Of a stretch of DNA of 64,000 nt, positions 1 through 11,653 are shown in pieces. The DNA lies in NCBI RefSeq assembly GCF_964199755.1, contig NC_133903.1, positions 56,178,739-56,242,738 of the forward strand. Reading direction: 5' to 3'. Source of the DNA: Larus michahellis (taxonomy: Eukaryota; Chordata; Aves; Charadriiformes; Laridae). Under the pieces are notes generated by a model. That model saw only the letters and a list, made by a program, of their open reading frames with translations. It ran no database searches and was not told where the DNA came from. The translations under genes were made by a program, and so were the position numbers. Positions within the stretch are counted from its first letter, which is position 1; the number at the start of each line of letters is the position of its first letter.

Positions 1-57
1 TCCTTCCCTCACAAAGGCATTTTCCAAAGTAGATGCAATATCCACCAAGTTCCTCAC

Positions 58-243
58 CTGTTTTAACTTCTTCTTTTTGTCTTTCACAGACAACTTTTTA
101 TCTTTGATAATGTTCTCCAAGAGCTCTGCCACTGCAGCTTGAGAGGTAGAAACCTTTTGTTCTTCAAACTCCTGAGGAGTTATTTGTTTGCAGTATGAAT
201 ACGTTGGCAATATGGCACAAATTTCTTCCTTTGGATATTTGCA
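58..243 (-). CDS. DEPDC1: DEPDC1 coding exon 11 (last exon visible)
   Basis: It encodes [40 protein letters not shown] and a lysine-rich end ([11 protein letters not shown]), a likely coiled-coil segment near the C-terminus. The acceptor is TTTCAG|TGCAAA and the donor is AAACAG|GTGAGG, phase 0 at both ends. The gene continues left of position 1, where a final exon of about 40 codons is expected. Confidence 0.95.
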
Positions 244-3200
244 CTGAAACGAGAGGTGAAGAAGGGGTCTGCATATACTCAAATTATTATGTATTATTTC
301 AGTAAGAAAGCACCTGACAAACACCCAAGCAAAGTAACTTACAGTGACATGACAAGTTGCAAAACGTTATGAAGTAGCCACTATCTATGACTGCACCAAC
401 AGTCTAGTAGTTAAAGTTTGCATTCAAAATACAGTGGTTTCATTTGCCATTTTCCCATTCCACCTTCAGAAGAAATACTCTGCAGTTAGCAAATGAACTT
501 CTGCCATGCCACCAACCTGAGCCATCTTCATGTATTCTATGTGATTTCGCACTGCAACCTGCAGGTAAGTCGGTACTTTAAATATTTCCTGTTGATGGTC
601 CATTAGAAAGGAAACTAATCGTGTAGAAAGCAGCTCATCGAGATCTACTTCTTCTGCACAGCACAGCACACAGCGAGAAAACGTCTGTATCATCTAGAAG
701 TGTTTAGCAGATCATTAGTACGCGCCGGTGAGGGATCTGCCTGCTTTCCAGTCTGCACAATGAATTCTCCAGTACCAACTTTCATTGCAATCTCTCTTGC
801 CTGCACCACTGGTCAAGAGAGGAGGAAAACCGATTATAATTTTTTCCTCATCTGAAATAATTTCTTATAACCTGGCACTTGTACTTTTTTTGAATTGAAC
901 AGCACTTTCAATTAAGAAATACATATTTTAAAGTAGTAATAAGAAAAAGTCTTCCCCTGTAGAAAAGCGTACATCTTCAATTAGCATTTTGAGACAAGTG
1001 AGATGATAAAAAGAACCTGCAGAGCCAACGTAGCCAAGATCTAATGCACACCAAGAGCCAGTTTTAAATACCTCTAAACCCCATTTTTATAGCTTTCATA
1101 TTTCCAGTTTTTAGTAGGCTTATTTTAAATTAGCATGTGCAGGTACTTTGTTGCTACATCTAATCTTGTTTGACAAGAACTTTTAGTTGTTCCAATGAAA
1201 GCTTAAATTCAGATCTTGAAGCTAGTCTTTAAACTCAATAGGCAGAAAATTTACTTCTTTGGAACCGTTTTTGTCATAACTTCACATACACAAATGTTTA
1301 GCTCAAAAAAAGGTTTTCTACAGACACTTTGTCAACACCTTTTAAGTTAAATGGCAGTTGGGTGAGAAGTCAGACTAAACAATTATTTCCATTCCTTTAA
1401 GAAATTCCCTTCTCCTCCCAAAGTAAACAAAAGCAATACCAATATTTGAAATACATTAGGATGGAGACAAGAAAGCGCTTGCTTCAAGTCAGATTTTTGT
1501 AAATATTCTGGAGATAAAAAATCTGCCCGTTAATCACTATTTAATTGCAATAAGACAAGAACCTCCAGCAGAGAATACTGCTGGTATTCTCAGCATTACT
1601 TCAGCTGAGTTCTTAAAACAATAGGTACGCTGAACTCGTGATTCTCTTACCAAAGAACGTGTGCCCATCGCATCGTGCAGTCGCGGCATATCAACATTTT
1701 CACTGAGCCGGGAGATCATACGCATTAGGAGCTGAATCTTTCTACGATTTGGTGGTGGAAGCAACAAACAACATATTTGTAGTGCTTCAACAGCAATTCT
1801 TTCTAAGTGAGGCTGAAGGAGGTCTACAAGTTAATTGCAAAGACGGCTGTCATTAGCATTTGAACAAACTTTCAGGATACTTTCATCTTGGTACAAGAAA
1901 TCTCATTTTTTTCAATAATGATAATCTACGTTTCATAGAAATCAGCTGTAACATAGTAGATAACGTTATGCGGCCTTTTTGTGTGTGGTCATCTTCAATT
2001 CCTTCATTATAATAAACTGCCAGTACAATTAAGACCCTAATACAATTAAGAAATGACACTAATGTTATTCCCAGAAGTATTTCAAGAAAACATGTTTCAA
2101 GGACCAGAAAGAGACATCTCCTCCAAGAGGCAGGTCAGTGCAAATTCCATGCCTCGCTCTTAGACAGTGTCTAGGTCAGAATTACTTATCACTTACCTTA
2201 CCTGAACAACAAGGTGAATTACTGACACATCAGGGTTAAGACTCCAAAGACACTCCGCACTACTATTTGTTAGCGGAGGTACAAAGGGCTACCTTTAAAC
2301 ACTGCAATTTAGCAACCAGTTGGTTTTTTGTTTGTTTTGGTTTTTTGTTTTGTTTTGTTTTTTTTTTTTTTTAAGAAAAAAGCAACCCAGAGATCATGTT
2401 ATATGCGTATCAAAAAACCTAGCAACAGTGCCAAAGATTAAGGAAGCAGAGATTAGTTAGCCAACACAATAAGCCAATACAACATGCTTTAGGAAGCCAT
2501 CTTACTTTGCGTGCCAGTCAACATATAAGAAGCGTGAGTGAAAGAGCATTCTGAGAGTTCTACGGTACTTTTGCTGAGTCTCTTATTGATGGTGATATCA
2601 GAAACCTCAGTCCTGATGTCCACTGAAGAAGCCACACCAGAAGCGTTTGGTTTTCCTTGCCCACCAAGCTGAGACCTTGGCTTTACTGTGATTTCAGCAA
2701 CTGGTATATTAATACTAGCACAACTTTTCGAGTTCCTCTTGCCAAGTAAACTCAGCGACCTGCGTATTTGCTTCGGCCCGCAATTTTCATTTAACAGCTC
2801 TTTATCCTGAAGAGTTGAGGCAGACACTCTCTTGATACCATGGGTTTGGTTTTGATGTGTGCTATCAAAACCGAGCTCCAATACAGAATTAGGTTTATAT
2901 TCATATGTGAACATATGTTTTTCATTTCTTCTGCCCAGGACGGTGTTCATATCGCTTTGCCTGAGGGAATCATATTCTCCTTTATTATATACACTTGAAG
3001 GAGTTTCTCCAATTCTTTCCAAAGAGTAACATCTTGTCCTAAACGTTCGAGGTGGATCTTGTTCATTCCTGAAACCTGAAAGATTTTGACAACTTCCTCC
3101 TATTAGATTATCAGCACTACTTTGTTTACATATCAGTTTACGTTGCTGCAATTTCTTTGCACATTGTTTTTGAAAAGTTAGCTCGTCTGCAGAGGACTTT

Positions 3201-6200
3201 CTGGAAGCTTCATATTCTTTCTTTGTTTTGTCAGGCTCTTTGCGAAGTAGGCTTAGAAGAAGACACTCAGTTGACTTGAAAGAGTTCAAGTGAAGGATTT
3301 TTGAAGGTTGTGGGTCACATTTCTCATCTTGGACAGAATGTTTTCCACTGCATATAGCTGGAATTGTGATGTAGCCACACATAACTATCAGAAAATGAAA
3401 TATAAGTTAAGATGCAAGTGGTGTGAAAATGAACAAGACCAGAAAGAAAGTTGCTAACTGAACAGAGAAGACAAGAAATATAAGACGCAAATTTATAGTT
3501 GACTCCGTTAGTAACACCTAAGAAAACATTAGCTCAGTCCAAAAGCACCAACATGCAAAAATAAAGAGTTAACATACTGCAGTAGTGAGGAACAGACAGG
3601 AACGAGCACATATTTTTAAGTTATGGTTACTGCACATATTTAGAATGTTAGCTCAGACAGCAATTTATATAGGATATTATGAGTCAGAACTGCATTTCAA
3701 TTAATGTTGTAATACAGAATAACAACATTGATGATCTTCCTCAGATTCAAGCTGCCATACAGATTAGGGGGTGAAGGTCTGATTTGAATTACAGATTTGT
3801 TCCCCAGTTGATAAAAACTTAGAGCTTCCACTGATTATTTCTAAATTTATACGTACCTAAAATATTAACAAAAAGTTCATAGTATTCAAAAGTAAGTAAT
3901 GGTTCAGGGAGACTGAGAAAGTAATCAGCAACCGTTCTGAATACATCTCGTTCAAACCCACTGTAAGTTGGTTGGCTCATATCATTATTTCTAGGCCCTA
4001 AAAGAGATGAAGAAAGAAAATTCACAGAAGTATTTACTCTCACAATTCCATTATTAAAAAAAAAAAGTGAAATATCAACATAAAGTTTGTTCTCGTAGGA
4101 ATGACTGTTTCACAAGAAAAGAATCATGTCAGCAGTATACAAATACTTTGTTTAATTCAGCATTGTACCGCTTGTACTCAAAAATGGTATAAAATATTCT
4201 ATATAGCCACTGAGGAACTGCGCTCAGTTTCAACAAGCTGTTCCACCCCAAGAAAGTAAGTGAAAACTCATTTATGCCCTTTATAGGTTCCTCAGCAGAA
4301 TAACAACAAACTCTTAGTATTTTCCTTCATTTCCAAACTACAGTAATCCCAGTTGTCCCACAGGCAGCTCTAGCTTCCAGCTCAAGAAGCTCATGCTATG
4401 ACCAGCTTTGGAGAAGGTGCTGAGAAGCCAGCCAACATATACACATTGCTTTATGCATACGCCAAACAAAGCTGGTCGGTGTCTTCTCCCTTTGGGGGGA
4501 CTTCCTCTTTTCAACCCCTCTATTCAAACGGTTCACCAAGAGAAAGTTTTTTTCACCACTACTCCCATGGTGGATTTTTTCTTCAGAAGTGGACGGATAA
4601 ACAATCCAATAATCCAAGAGATCTGGTTAATAAACCTTGAGCATGTTACTACCAACAAGAAAAAGAATGAATGAAAGGGGTCCTGGTACGACTAGAGTTT
4701 GACACTGTGTACATCTTTTAACCCTAACGGAAATCATACTCCACTGAATTCCTACAAATGAAACAAGCTATCTTACAACGCCAATTCTAATGAATTAGGA
4801 GATGGCAGTTTTTATTACGTATCGAACCAGGTAAAACTGAACATTTGATATGATCAAACTTTGTAATCATAATCACATTACCACACTACACTAAAAATAT
4901 AACAGAGCAGTATTGCCCCTGCTAGCGTAAGTAATGTTAGTTTTCACTGTGCAAACTACCTACCGCCTTAATCACTTGGTTACAATGTAGTTAGCAGATG
5001 CAGAGATAAAATCTCCACTTGAACTATTTCACTCCAATTAGAAATTGAGAATTCAACAAACCAGAAAGCTTGCTTACAGTTTTTGTCTCATGAATACAAA
5101 GACATATTAGTTCTAAATACAGGACTGATGTGGGAATTAAGGTGTTGAAATGCTCAAAGACCAGTGCTCGGATATATTTTCTATTTCGATTTAAATCCAG
5201 TTACCAAGCTTTTCCCTGTCCTGCTTTTCCTAATAGTGCTCTTCATGGAAGAGGCTCTGTGTTTTGGGGAATGCAGTTGAAGAACAAAGGATCACTTTCA
5301 CAAGAGCGTGTGCTGTGAACTGAACTTTGGAAGCCAGAGTGCTGCATGGACCCCTACCAGAGTTCCACTGAGCAGGGAGAGATATGTGCAGATGTATAAA
5401 CACACGCCATCCAACCACGTTGTAATTAGTGTAGCTTTTTGGGGAGCTAATGAAGGAGATTGCCAGAGAAAGGGGCAAGAGTTAAAGAGCAGGGCAAGCA
5501 CACATATAAAGAGAGCGCACCATCTCAGATTTCACTTGAGAGGCACTTACCTAACCCTAGTGTTCCCTGTTAGCCATTTAAAGAGGCAGTTTTATAAAAA
5601 AAAAAAAAAAGGGGAGGGGGGAGGGGATGGGAGAAAAAAGTCAGTCTAATTGTGAGCCTAGTTGTCCTCTGCTTCTCCAGAATCTTTTCAAAGCCTGCTT
5701 CATAAAGATGCAAAGTTTACATAATCACAATCTGTACGTGTTTGTAACACAATTTCAAACATATCTGGCAAAGGAAGCCTCCAGGATGGTTAGGTTCTGT
5801 GAAGTTTCATAAAAAAAATAAAATAAATCAGTGTCACTGTGAAGGAGAAAGACTATTAGCACCACACAGGTCTGCTACACCACATGCTAAAGAACAAAAA
5901 CATTCCTTTATTAGCAAGAGAATCCACATCAGACTAAGACATTAGAAACTGAACTTCATTAGGTTCACTGTGAAAGTACTTTTCCCCCTGCCCCTATGTG
6001 TGAAAACCTGTGTTAATTTGAACTACTGGGAAAGTATTTACTGTGGAGTAATACGAGGCAGCTGCTCAAGTACACGTAGCACTTACACCTTTGGTAATAG
6101 ATTCTTTTTTTCTGAAGTTTTAAGGTTTAACACTATGCCTTTCTAAGTTTTACATTTAATCAAACACACAAAGAAAACAAAATAGAAGCACTATGTTTTC

Positions 6201-9200
6201 TGTAAGCTGTAACCCACTTTCAGTTTTGCTGCTTGATATTTCAGACATTAGTACCAAAACAAGGGATAAGTGCAGACTCTCAGTCCGCAGACAATCAAAG
6301 TTCAGTTCTGTCACAAAACACGTTTAACAGCTAAAACGTCTGACTTTAAAAATCCATCTCATCTACTACACAGTGATTGGTAAGATATTAAAGGCCTTCA
6401 TTTTCCACAGCTGAACTGTAACTATAAAAGTGTCTTACTGGGTTTTAAGCATAAGCTTTTTCTAAAGACAGTTTGAAGAAAAAGGCGGGGAAGCAGATAA
6501 GGAGGTAGCAGAGGAGCCACACTCCAAGCGCAGGATCCAGGAACAAATGAGCAGGACTCTTCCTTCTGTTCTTATGACAAATCTAGTAAACTATAAACCT
6601 GACTACACAAGCATGCTTTTATTTTAAACTCTGCAAAATTTTGTTTGATTTCTTCTAGAACAAATAAAAATCTAACTGGTTTTCTGTGAATTGACTTCCC
6701 CAGTTTAATAGGAAATGTAGGAACCGTTTTAGTCCAGCTCAAAGCCAGTAACTGGAAAAGGAAAGTCCTTTTACTTCTGAAAAACTGCATCAGAAGAAAC
6801 CACACACAGGTTTTGCCCAAGCACTCGTTTTCTCCCTGCCTGACTCTTTGGTAATAGGAATTATTTTTGTAAAAAACAGTCCTTAACTTTTTCTGGGTCT
6901 CAGACAGCATGCTTCCACTGCAAGCTTACAGAATTCAATTAATTCTCCTGTATGTTGAATAAATTTAGGAGCACTGAAGCCCATCTTCCACTAATTTAAC
7001 GTGTTCTCATTGCCAAAAATTCGTGTGCAGAATCAGACACTGCAGCCTAAAAGCAGGAAAACTAGCTAAAGGACTGATATTTCGATCACCCAAAATACGA
7101 CATCTTTAACATGCATTAACTCTTTCAGGTTACGTTTCTGTGCAGTAATTTGCTATGTATTGATTTCATTGCTTCTCAACATAGGCACTTAGATTATATG
7201 AATTTCAAGCATGAAACATCGCAATTGATCTTAACATGCAAGTATATTTCTCTTTCAAGTCAAAATAGGTATCTGGAACTTAAAAGCTATTCAGTGACTT
7301 ACAGTATGCGAGGCATTTCATAGCTGACAACACCCAGTGAGGGAGGTCTTCTAAAATAAACAAACAAGTACATTATTTATACATAACCCCAAAGGTTTAA
7401 TAACTAATACAAATAATGGCACACGTAATAAATACAAAAGATCAAATTTAAAACTAGTTTAAAATATTGCTACACCTGTTATTTAAAAGTGAATGCAGTA
7501 CACCTACAAAGCCTTCTACACAAATATACTGAAAAAAAATGTTTCATAGTCTGTCTCTTGCACATTACTGTAATTATTATTTTTGTTTGTTGCAATTGCA
7601 CCATACAGAATCTTTAAGCAAAACCAGAAAAAAAGTCTCACCCGATTTGTCCTGCAAAATAACAACACCATGTTTGCTTGTGTTAGTCATATTGTATATG
7701 ACATACTCGGGAACTATCTGTGATGGCTGCAAAACTTCTTCCAAAGATGGGAGGCCTAATATGGTTTGTAAACTGTGGGGAGGAAGAGAGTAGATGCTGT
7801 CGAAAAGGTTTGCTAACAATGAACAAAAACAAGTTCAAACCTATTCAAACACCAGTTACTTGATAACCTAGTTTGCTGTTTAATAAATCCTCACTTCCAG
7901 AACAACAATTTTAGGACACTTTTTCCAGGGACAAACTCCAAAAATCAGTTAGAAAGAGCATTTATGGTACTTATAATATACTTCAACACCAGCAACAATA
8001 AATTCCAATAAGTTTCTTAAACGCAACAATTCAATGTTAATAAATACATTAGAAAGCATATGTAAACAATAGTTAGTAAAAAATGTTCAACTTAAAATAT
8101 AATTTTTAAAATTGCAAAAAAATTTGCAAGCCAAAAGCTTGATTGGGCCATTACATACCCAAGGCACATATACAAGGAGGTACTTTTTGCAATCTGCTAC
8201 TTACTGTATTAGAATGATATTTCTCCAAGTTTCTTGCACATATTCCTGGCTTATTTCCTTCCTATGTAATGCGTCTTCCTTGTTTTCCTCTATTATATCT
8301 GGGTTTGCATTTTCTAGATTTTCCTGAAAATGAGCAGTTTATACCGTAAGATAATCAAGCCTCAAGATAATTCAAAATTAAGTAAAAGTTATTCTCAAAG
8401 ATATAGAGCATTCCTGCAGAACATTAACTTCCAAAACATGATCCAGAGAGTAACCTTAACAGTCTCAGCACAAAGTGTAACCATACATAACTAAAAAGCA
8501 AAAAAGGACACTATGAAAAAGGACCTAATCAAATCAGAAGTCAGCAATTTAAACGCCAGAAACATGTAAAATCCAAATGTATTAGGAGGTGAAGTATTCT
8601 CCTTTAGGGTCACAATCTAAATGCAGAAAGTATGCACGCACACACAAATCTGAAAAGAACAGAGGGCCAAGCACTCACATTCAATCTTTTTCAGGAAGTA
8701 AGCAAAACAGTTGAAGAATTTGTCCTAAACAAAAAAATATATTAAGTTTCAACAAGGACATATTGTCCAGATCATTTCTAGAACTCCACCTTCCAGCCCT
8801 CCCAATACTTTAAAATACCATAGCAGGGATAATCCTGCACTGAAGGAGACAAAACAAACAAAAGGATCCAAAAGAAAACACCTCCATAGTGATGACACGA
8901 GAGGCTCAATTGCTTAGACATAGATACACAACTAAAACCCTATGTAATCTCTGATCATATCGATGCAAAATTGGCCCTATACTGCGATGGGGGGTGGAGG
9001 GTGGTCCATGTGTGTGCACCAAATGACCTTTCTTTCTAATTAAGTAACATGGGTACATTAATAACACTCCAGACACACCCCCCATTTCTCTTCCCAACAA
9101 CCTATTGCCAGTAAGTTTAGGAAAAAACAGCTTCATATAGGTTTAAGAGCGTACTTAATTTCTTCTGTCAAATGCATAATCCCTTTCACTTGCTGCCAGC

Positions 9201-11560
9201 ATTTCAAAAATGCCATGTTACAGTTAAAGCTATGATTTTACATGTATGTATTTTGTTTGATTATTTACAGGTTATTTAATAAAATTGCTTTTTGTACTTG
9301 CAAGAAGAGAAACAGCAGACATCACTGAGACACTTCATTATGAAATATAGCTGTATTTTTCTATTATACGTCTATAAATGTTCTATTTCACTGTCTAGAA
9401 GAACCTGCCAATGTATTGATTTCTTAAGCTAGAAGGGAAGATGACAAAGCAGAACAATGTCACTAAAGGATGACTGCTTCTGGTTTTATTTTTTTAAGAA
9501 CAAAGAAAAAATATGGCAACTCTAATTATGTAAGAAACATAAGTTATTACCAGAGACTGTAGTAAGTCATGTTTTTTTAAAGTTGTCCTGGGTAAATGCG
9601 GCAGTTTAAAAAGTCTTTCTTTGTCTCTAGAGAAGTTTTCCAAGTTCTCTTTTGGTGGACATGAGCTTGGTAGAGGTTTAACTGGAGATGTTGAAGGAAA
9701 TCTGTAATAGAAGAGATGTTAAATACATTTAGAACAGATTAAAAATATAAGAAGTCACTTAACCAAAACCATACCCTATCAGTGTGATTCCATAAGATTC
9801 TGAAAAGACTGAGGAAAGTAAGAAGAAAAATGCTGAAGTTTTCTCTTTAGAACACTGAATAACCTTATCATAGTATAAATTAGATTTGGGCTACTTTTCT
9901 TGATTCCAAAGTCAAGTTGAAGATATTTAGATACTCATACAGCACTGAGAGCAGAATTTGAGAAGTGAGGGCTGTTAATACCTTTGATTTTAGAACTTAG
10001 GGTAGGCTCTCTTTCCCACTTCAGACTTTCTGTCAAATGTACAAGAGGAGTAAACACAGCACTGGCAGCACAGCATGCAGCTACTACAATGAACTCTCCT
10101 TGGCTCCCCTCCAAAGCCCTTGAGCGTAGCACACATGCCAGTGAAAAACTTGCCTAGACAAAAGCATGGGAGCAGCCCTCAGCATACAGGATGTGTGGTC
10201 TATACTGCAAGTCAGACGAAAGTAAAACGGTGAGTGGAGTAAACTGATGCTAATAATTGATTTTTGGCCCAACTGCTCAAACCAAAGCAAGATATTTTTG
10301 AGAATCTGAGCATTAAGATTTAAAATAAAGTTCTCAACCCAAAGAGCTCTGTTAAGTGGTTTTCATTTCAGTACCTGTATAGCGCACCATTGTCTTCTAA
10401 ATTTTCAGTTCCCCATCTCCCTTTTATATCTTCAATTACATGATTCTTGAGAAACTTTCTTAATAACTGAACAGTCTGCTGCCGAGTAACTTCAGGACCA
10501 AAGTTACTGTTATTCCTTAATACTTCATGGAGCCAGTCTACAGCTTCTGACGCAGTAAAACAGCTTCCATGTTTTTTAAAGTGTTGCCTGTGTTTCCTTA
10601 ACGGCATGCCTGCTCGGAAATATTTTGTAATTTCGTTCCACTGCATGGGAAACAAAACAGCAAAGAACGTAAGATCAAAGCCTGTAGTTGATCATTGTAC
10701 GTATCAATTAAAAAAATATTGTATCAATAAGCACATAAATGAAATCACAACGTTAATACTAACACATATTGATAGTTATACTAAATAACGTAGTAGTATC
10801 AATATAGAAACATTAAAGTTCAGATTAAAAAAAAAAATACATGAACATTTCATTTAGGTTTTTAGCTCATTCTTCTATAACTGAAGATCAGGTCAGAGTT
10901 TCACAAACATGAGTTTTATTGACCCGCTCTGCACATGCCCAGCATTTACAACTCAGTTTCATGAGGTCCTGTCAAACCACGACCTTCAAATTTGCCGCAG
11001 CTCTCAGACATGAGGGGAATCCCACTGTCAGAGGGCACAAAACACCAGTTTTAAATTTTAAAGTAACTCCTTCCTTTCCTATTTACTCGCACAAAATGAG
11101 CTGACACGCTATAATAAGCCGGCTCCTCTGACTGAGCTGTCGCCCAGTTTTCAAGAGTAAAACTGCCACCGCCGCAGCCCCTTACCGGGGGGGGTCTCAG
11201 GGCGCCTTAAACTGTGTGACAGCAGCCACAGAGTGCAGACACCCCCCTCCTGCCCCACAGCACCCGGCTTTCCACAGCGAGCCCAACAGCCACACGCTGC
11301 TCCGGGCACGGTAGAAATTTACCTCACCAGAAGGTTTAAGATTAATTGGTGTTTAACCCGTGAGGGAGATGCCCGGGCTGAGGGGGCGGCTCGGGGTGGG
11401 AGGCCTGCCTACCTCCGTCCGCCCCGCAACCCCGCCCGAAGCCTGCCCGAAGACCCCGGCCCGCCGCCAGGGTGCCCCGGCCGGCTCCGCGCCCCCGGCC
11501 CGCGATCCTCACCAGCCTGGTGGCGCGGTAGGGCGCCGGGGCCGCCGGCCGCCCCTCCAT
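58..11560 (-). CDS. DEPDC1: DEPDC1 (DEP domain-containing protein 1), exons 1-11 of a gene cut by the left window edge
   Basis: The coding exons, in transcript order, are 11513-11560, 10375-10640, 9551-9701, 8205-8323, 7642-7772, 7303-7350, 3857-3997, 2506-3384, 1651-1823, 517-693 and 58-243, in total 2319 nt (773 codons). All ten complete introns are GT-AG and all phases join. The protein has an N-terminal DEP domain (about residues 20-105), a RhoGAP-like region spread over exons 4-7 and 9-10, and a long low-complexity insert encoded by exon 8. Similarity to human DEPDC1, as I remember it, runs collinearly to the C-terminal exon, which lies outside the window. DEPDC1 is known as a proliferation-linked nuclear and mitotic protein, reported to partner the repressor ZNF224. 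The paralogue DEPDC1B is less likely, because it lacks the long exon 8 insert. No frameshift or stop is seen. Confidence 0.97.
517..693 (-). CDS. DEPDC1: DEPDC1 coding exon 10
   Basis: It encodes [40 protein letters not shown] and a terminal HIEYMKMAQ. The acceptor is CTTCTAG|ATGATA. The donor is GCTCAG|GTTGGT, weaker than the others. It is supported because the join to exon 11 gives the same residue count as human DEPDC1 across this boundary. The first ATG is an internal Met codon, not a start. Confidence 0.94.
1651..1823 (-). CDS. DEPDC1: DEPDC1 coding exon 9
   Basis: It encodes [40 protein letters not shown] and [16 protein letters not shown], a strongly conserved helical block. The ZNF224-binding segment of human DEPDC1 was, as I recall, mapped near residues 611-628, which would fall in this exon. 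The acceptor is CTTGTAG|ACCTCC and the donor is TCTTTG|GTAAGA, ending in phase 0. The codon spanning exons 8 and 9 is Asn rather than the Ser I recall in human. Confidence 0.95.
2506..3384 (-). CDS. DEPDC1: DEPDC1 coding exon 8 (large in-frame insert exon)
   Basis: At 879 nt (293 codons) this is by far the largest exon. It encodes a serine-, lysine- and asparagine-rich, probably disordered segment. Conserved islands sit at its ends ([49 protein letters not shown]). The acceptor is GATAG|TTATGT and the donor is CGCAAA|GTAAGA. Both boundaries are phase 1, so skipping it keeps the frame. In human a shorter DEPDC1 isoform (about 527 residues) lacks the corresponding segment. Confidence 0.96.
3857..3997 (-). 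CDS. DEPDC1: DEPDC1 coding exon 7
   Basis: It encodes [20 protein letters not shown] and [20 protein letters not shown], the core of the RhoGAP-like domain. The LPEPLLTF segment is the RhoGAP signature region that surrounds a structural helix. The acceptor is CTTTTAG|GGCCTA and the donor is TTTTAG|GTACGT. Phase 1 at both ends lets the message join either exon 8 or exon 9 in frame. Confidence 0.96.
3998..7302 (-). other. DEPDC1 intron 6 (3.3 kb, longest intron)
   Basis: This is the longest complete intron of the gene. I saw no exon-like similarity, transposon or structured RNA in it. It holds an A-run followed by a G-rich purine tract at about 5597-5638. Several open frames on both strands in it show no family resemblance and lie in AT-rich sequence. 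Confidence 0.85.
7303..7350 (-). CDS. DEPDC1: DEPDC1 coding exon 6 (48-nt micro-exon)
   Basis: A 48-nt exon, too short to stand out as an open frame, encodes [16 protein letters not shown] in the RhoGAP-like region. The acceptor is ATTTTAG|AAGACC and the donor is CATACT|GTAAGT. Both ends are phase 1, so skipping it would remove 16 residues without changing frame. The final T is the first base of a split tryptophan codon completed by exon 7. Confidence 0.94.
7642..7772 (-). CDS. DEPDC1: DEPDC1 coding exon 5
   Basis: It encodes [20 protein letters not shown] and [18 protein letters not shown], among the best conserved parts of the RhoGAP-like region of DEPDC1. The acceptor is CCACAG|TTTACA and the donor is AAATCGG|GTGAGA, ending in phase 1. 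A longer open frame runs through the donor into the intron, but the family similarity stops exactly at the splice site. Confidence 0.96.
8205..8323 (-). CDS. DEPDC1: DEPDC1 coding exon 4
   Basis: This exon encodes an acidic stretch ([19 protein letters not shown]) followed by the start of the RhoGAP-like region ([17 protein letters not shown]). The acceptor is TTTTCAG|GAAAAT and the donor is ATACA|GTAAGT. It ends in phase 2, and the split codon is completed by exon 5. Confidence 0.94.
9551..9701 (-). CDS. DEPDC1: DEPDC1 coding exon 3
   Basis: This exon encodes a basic, serine- and proline-containing linker after the DEP domain ([12 protein letters not shown], then [20 protein letters not shown]). 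The acceptor is TTACAG|ATTTCC and the donor is TCTCTG|GTAATA. Together with the two bases carried over from exon 2 its 151 nt give 51 codons, so it ends in phase 0. The sequence is more divergent from mammals than exon 2, as is usual for this linker. Confidence 0.94.
10375..10640 (-). CDS. DEPDC1: DEPDC1 coding exon 2 (DEP domain)
   Basis: Residues 17-105 form nearly the whole DEP domain. Recognisable segments include [39 protein letters not shown] and [18 protein letters not shown] domains are small globular modules that mediate membrane or protein association. The acceptor is ATGCAG|TGG and the donor is CTATACAG|GTACTG; the exon ends in phase 2. An ATG read just upstream of the acceptor belongs to the intron and is not a start. 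Confidence 0.97.
11513..11560 (-). CDS. DEPDC1: DEPDC1 coding exon 1
   Basis: This exon encodes the first 16 residues ([16 protein letters not shown]). The frame stays open upstream into a CR1 repeat, so openness does not fix the start. I chose the ATG at 11560 because similarity to the mammalian N-terminus (ME....PYRATKL) begins there. Its context is strong for initiation, with G at -3 and G at +4. The donor is CTG|GTGAGG, phase 0. It lies in a CpG island. Confidence 0.95.
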
Positions 11561-11613
11561 GTCGCCGGGCGCAGCCCCGACGGGGCGGCCACCGCCCAAC
11601 GGCCGCGCCGCCG

Positions 11614-11619
11614 TTTGAA
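11614..11619 (-). promoter_or_regulatory. CHR-like element (TTTGAA on plus strand)
   Basis: TTTGAA lies 54-59 bp upstream of the DEPDC1 start codon, preceded on the plus strand by the G/C-rich GCGCCGCCG. In gene orientation it reads TTCAAA. CHR elements bind the DREAM and MMB complexes and time transcription to G2/M; they are known from both orientations. The six-base motif can arise by chance, but its place between the CCAAT box and the start is apt. Confidence 0.5.
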
Positions 11620-11648
11620 TTCGCTGCGCGAGCCGCCCGCCGCAGCCG

Positions 11649-11653
11649 ATTGG
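11649..11653 (-). promoter_or_regulatory. CCAAT box (NF-Y site) upstream of DEPDC1
   Basis: The minus strand reads GCCCAATCGG here, a good NF-Y type CCAAT box, 89-93 bp upstream of the start codon and about 30 bp from the CHR-like element. CCAAT boxes are typical of G2/M gene promoters. A CRE-like TGACGTA (plus strand 11688-11694) lies further upstream. Confidence 0.55.
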
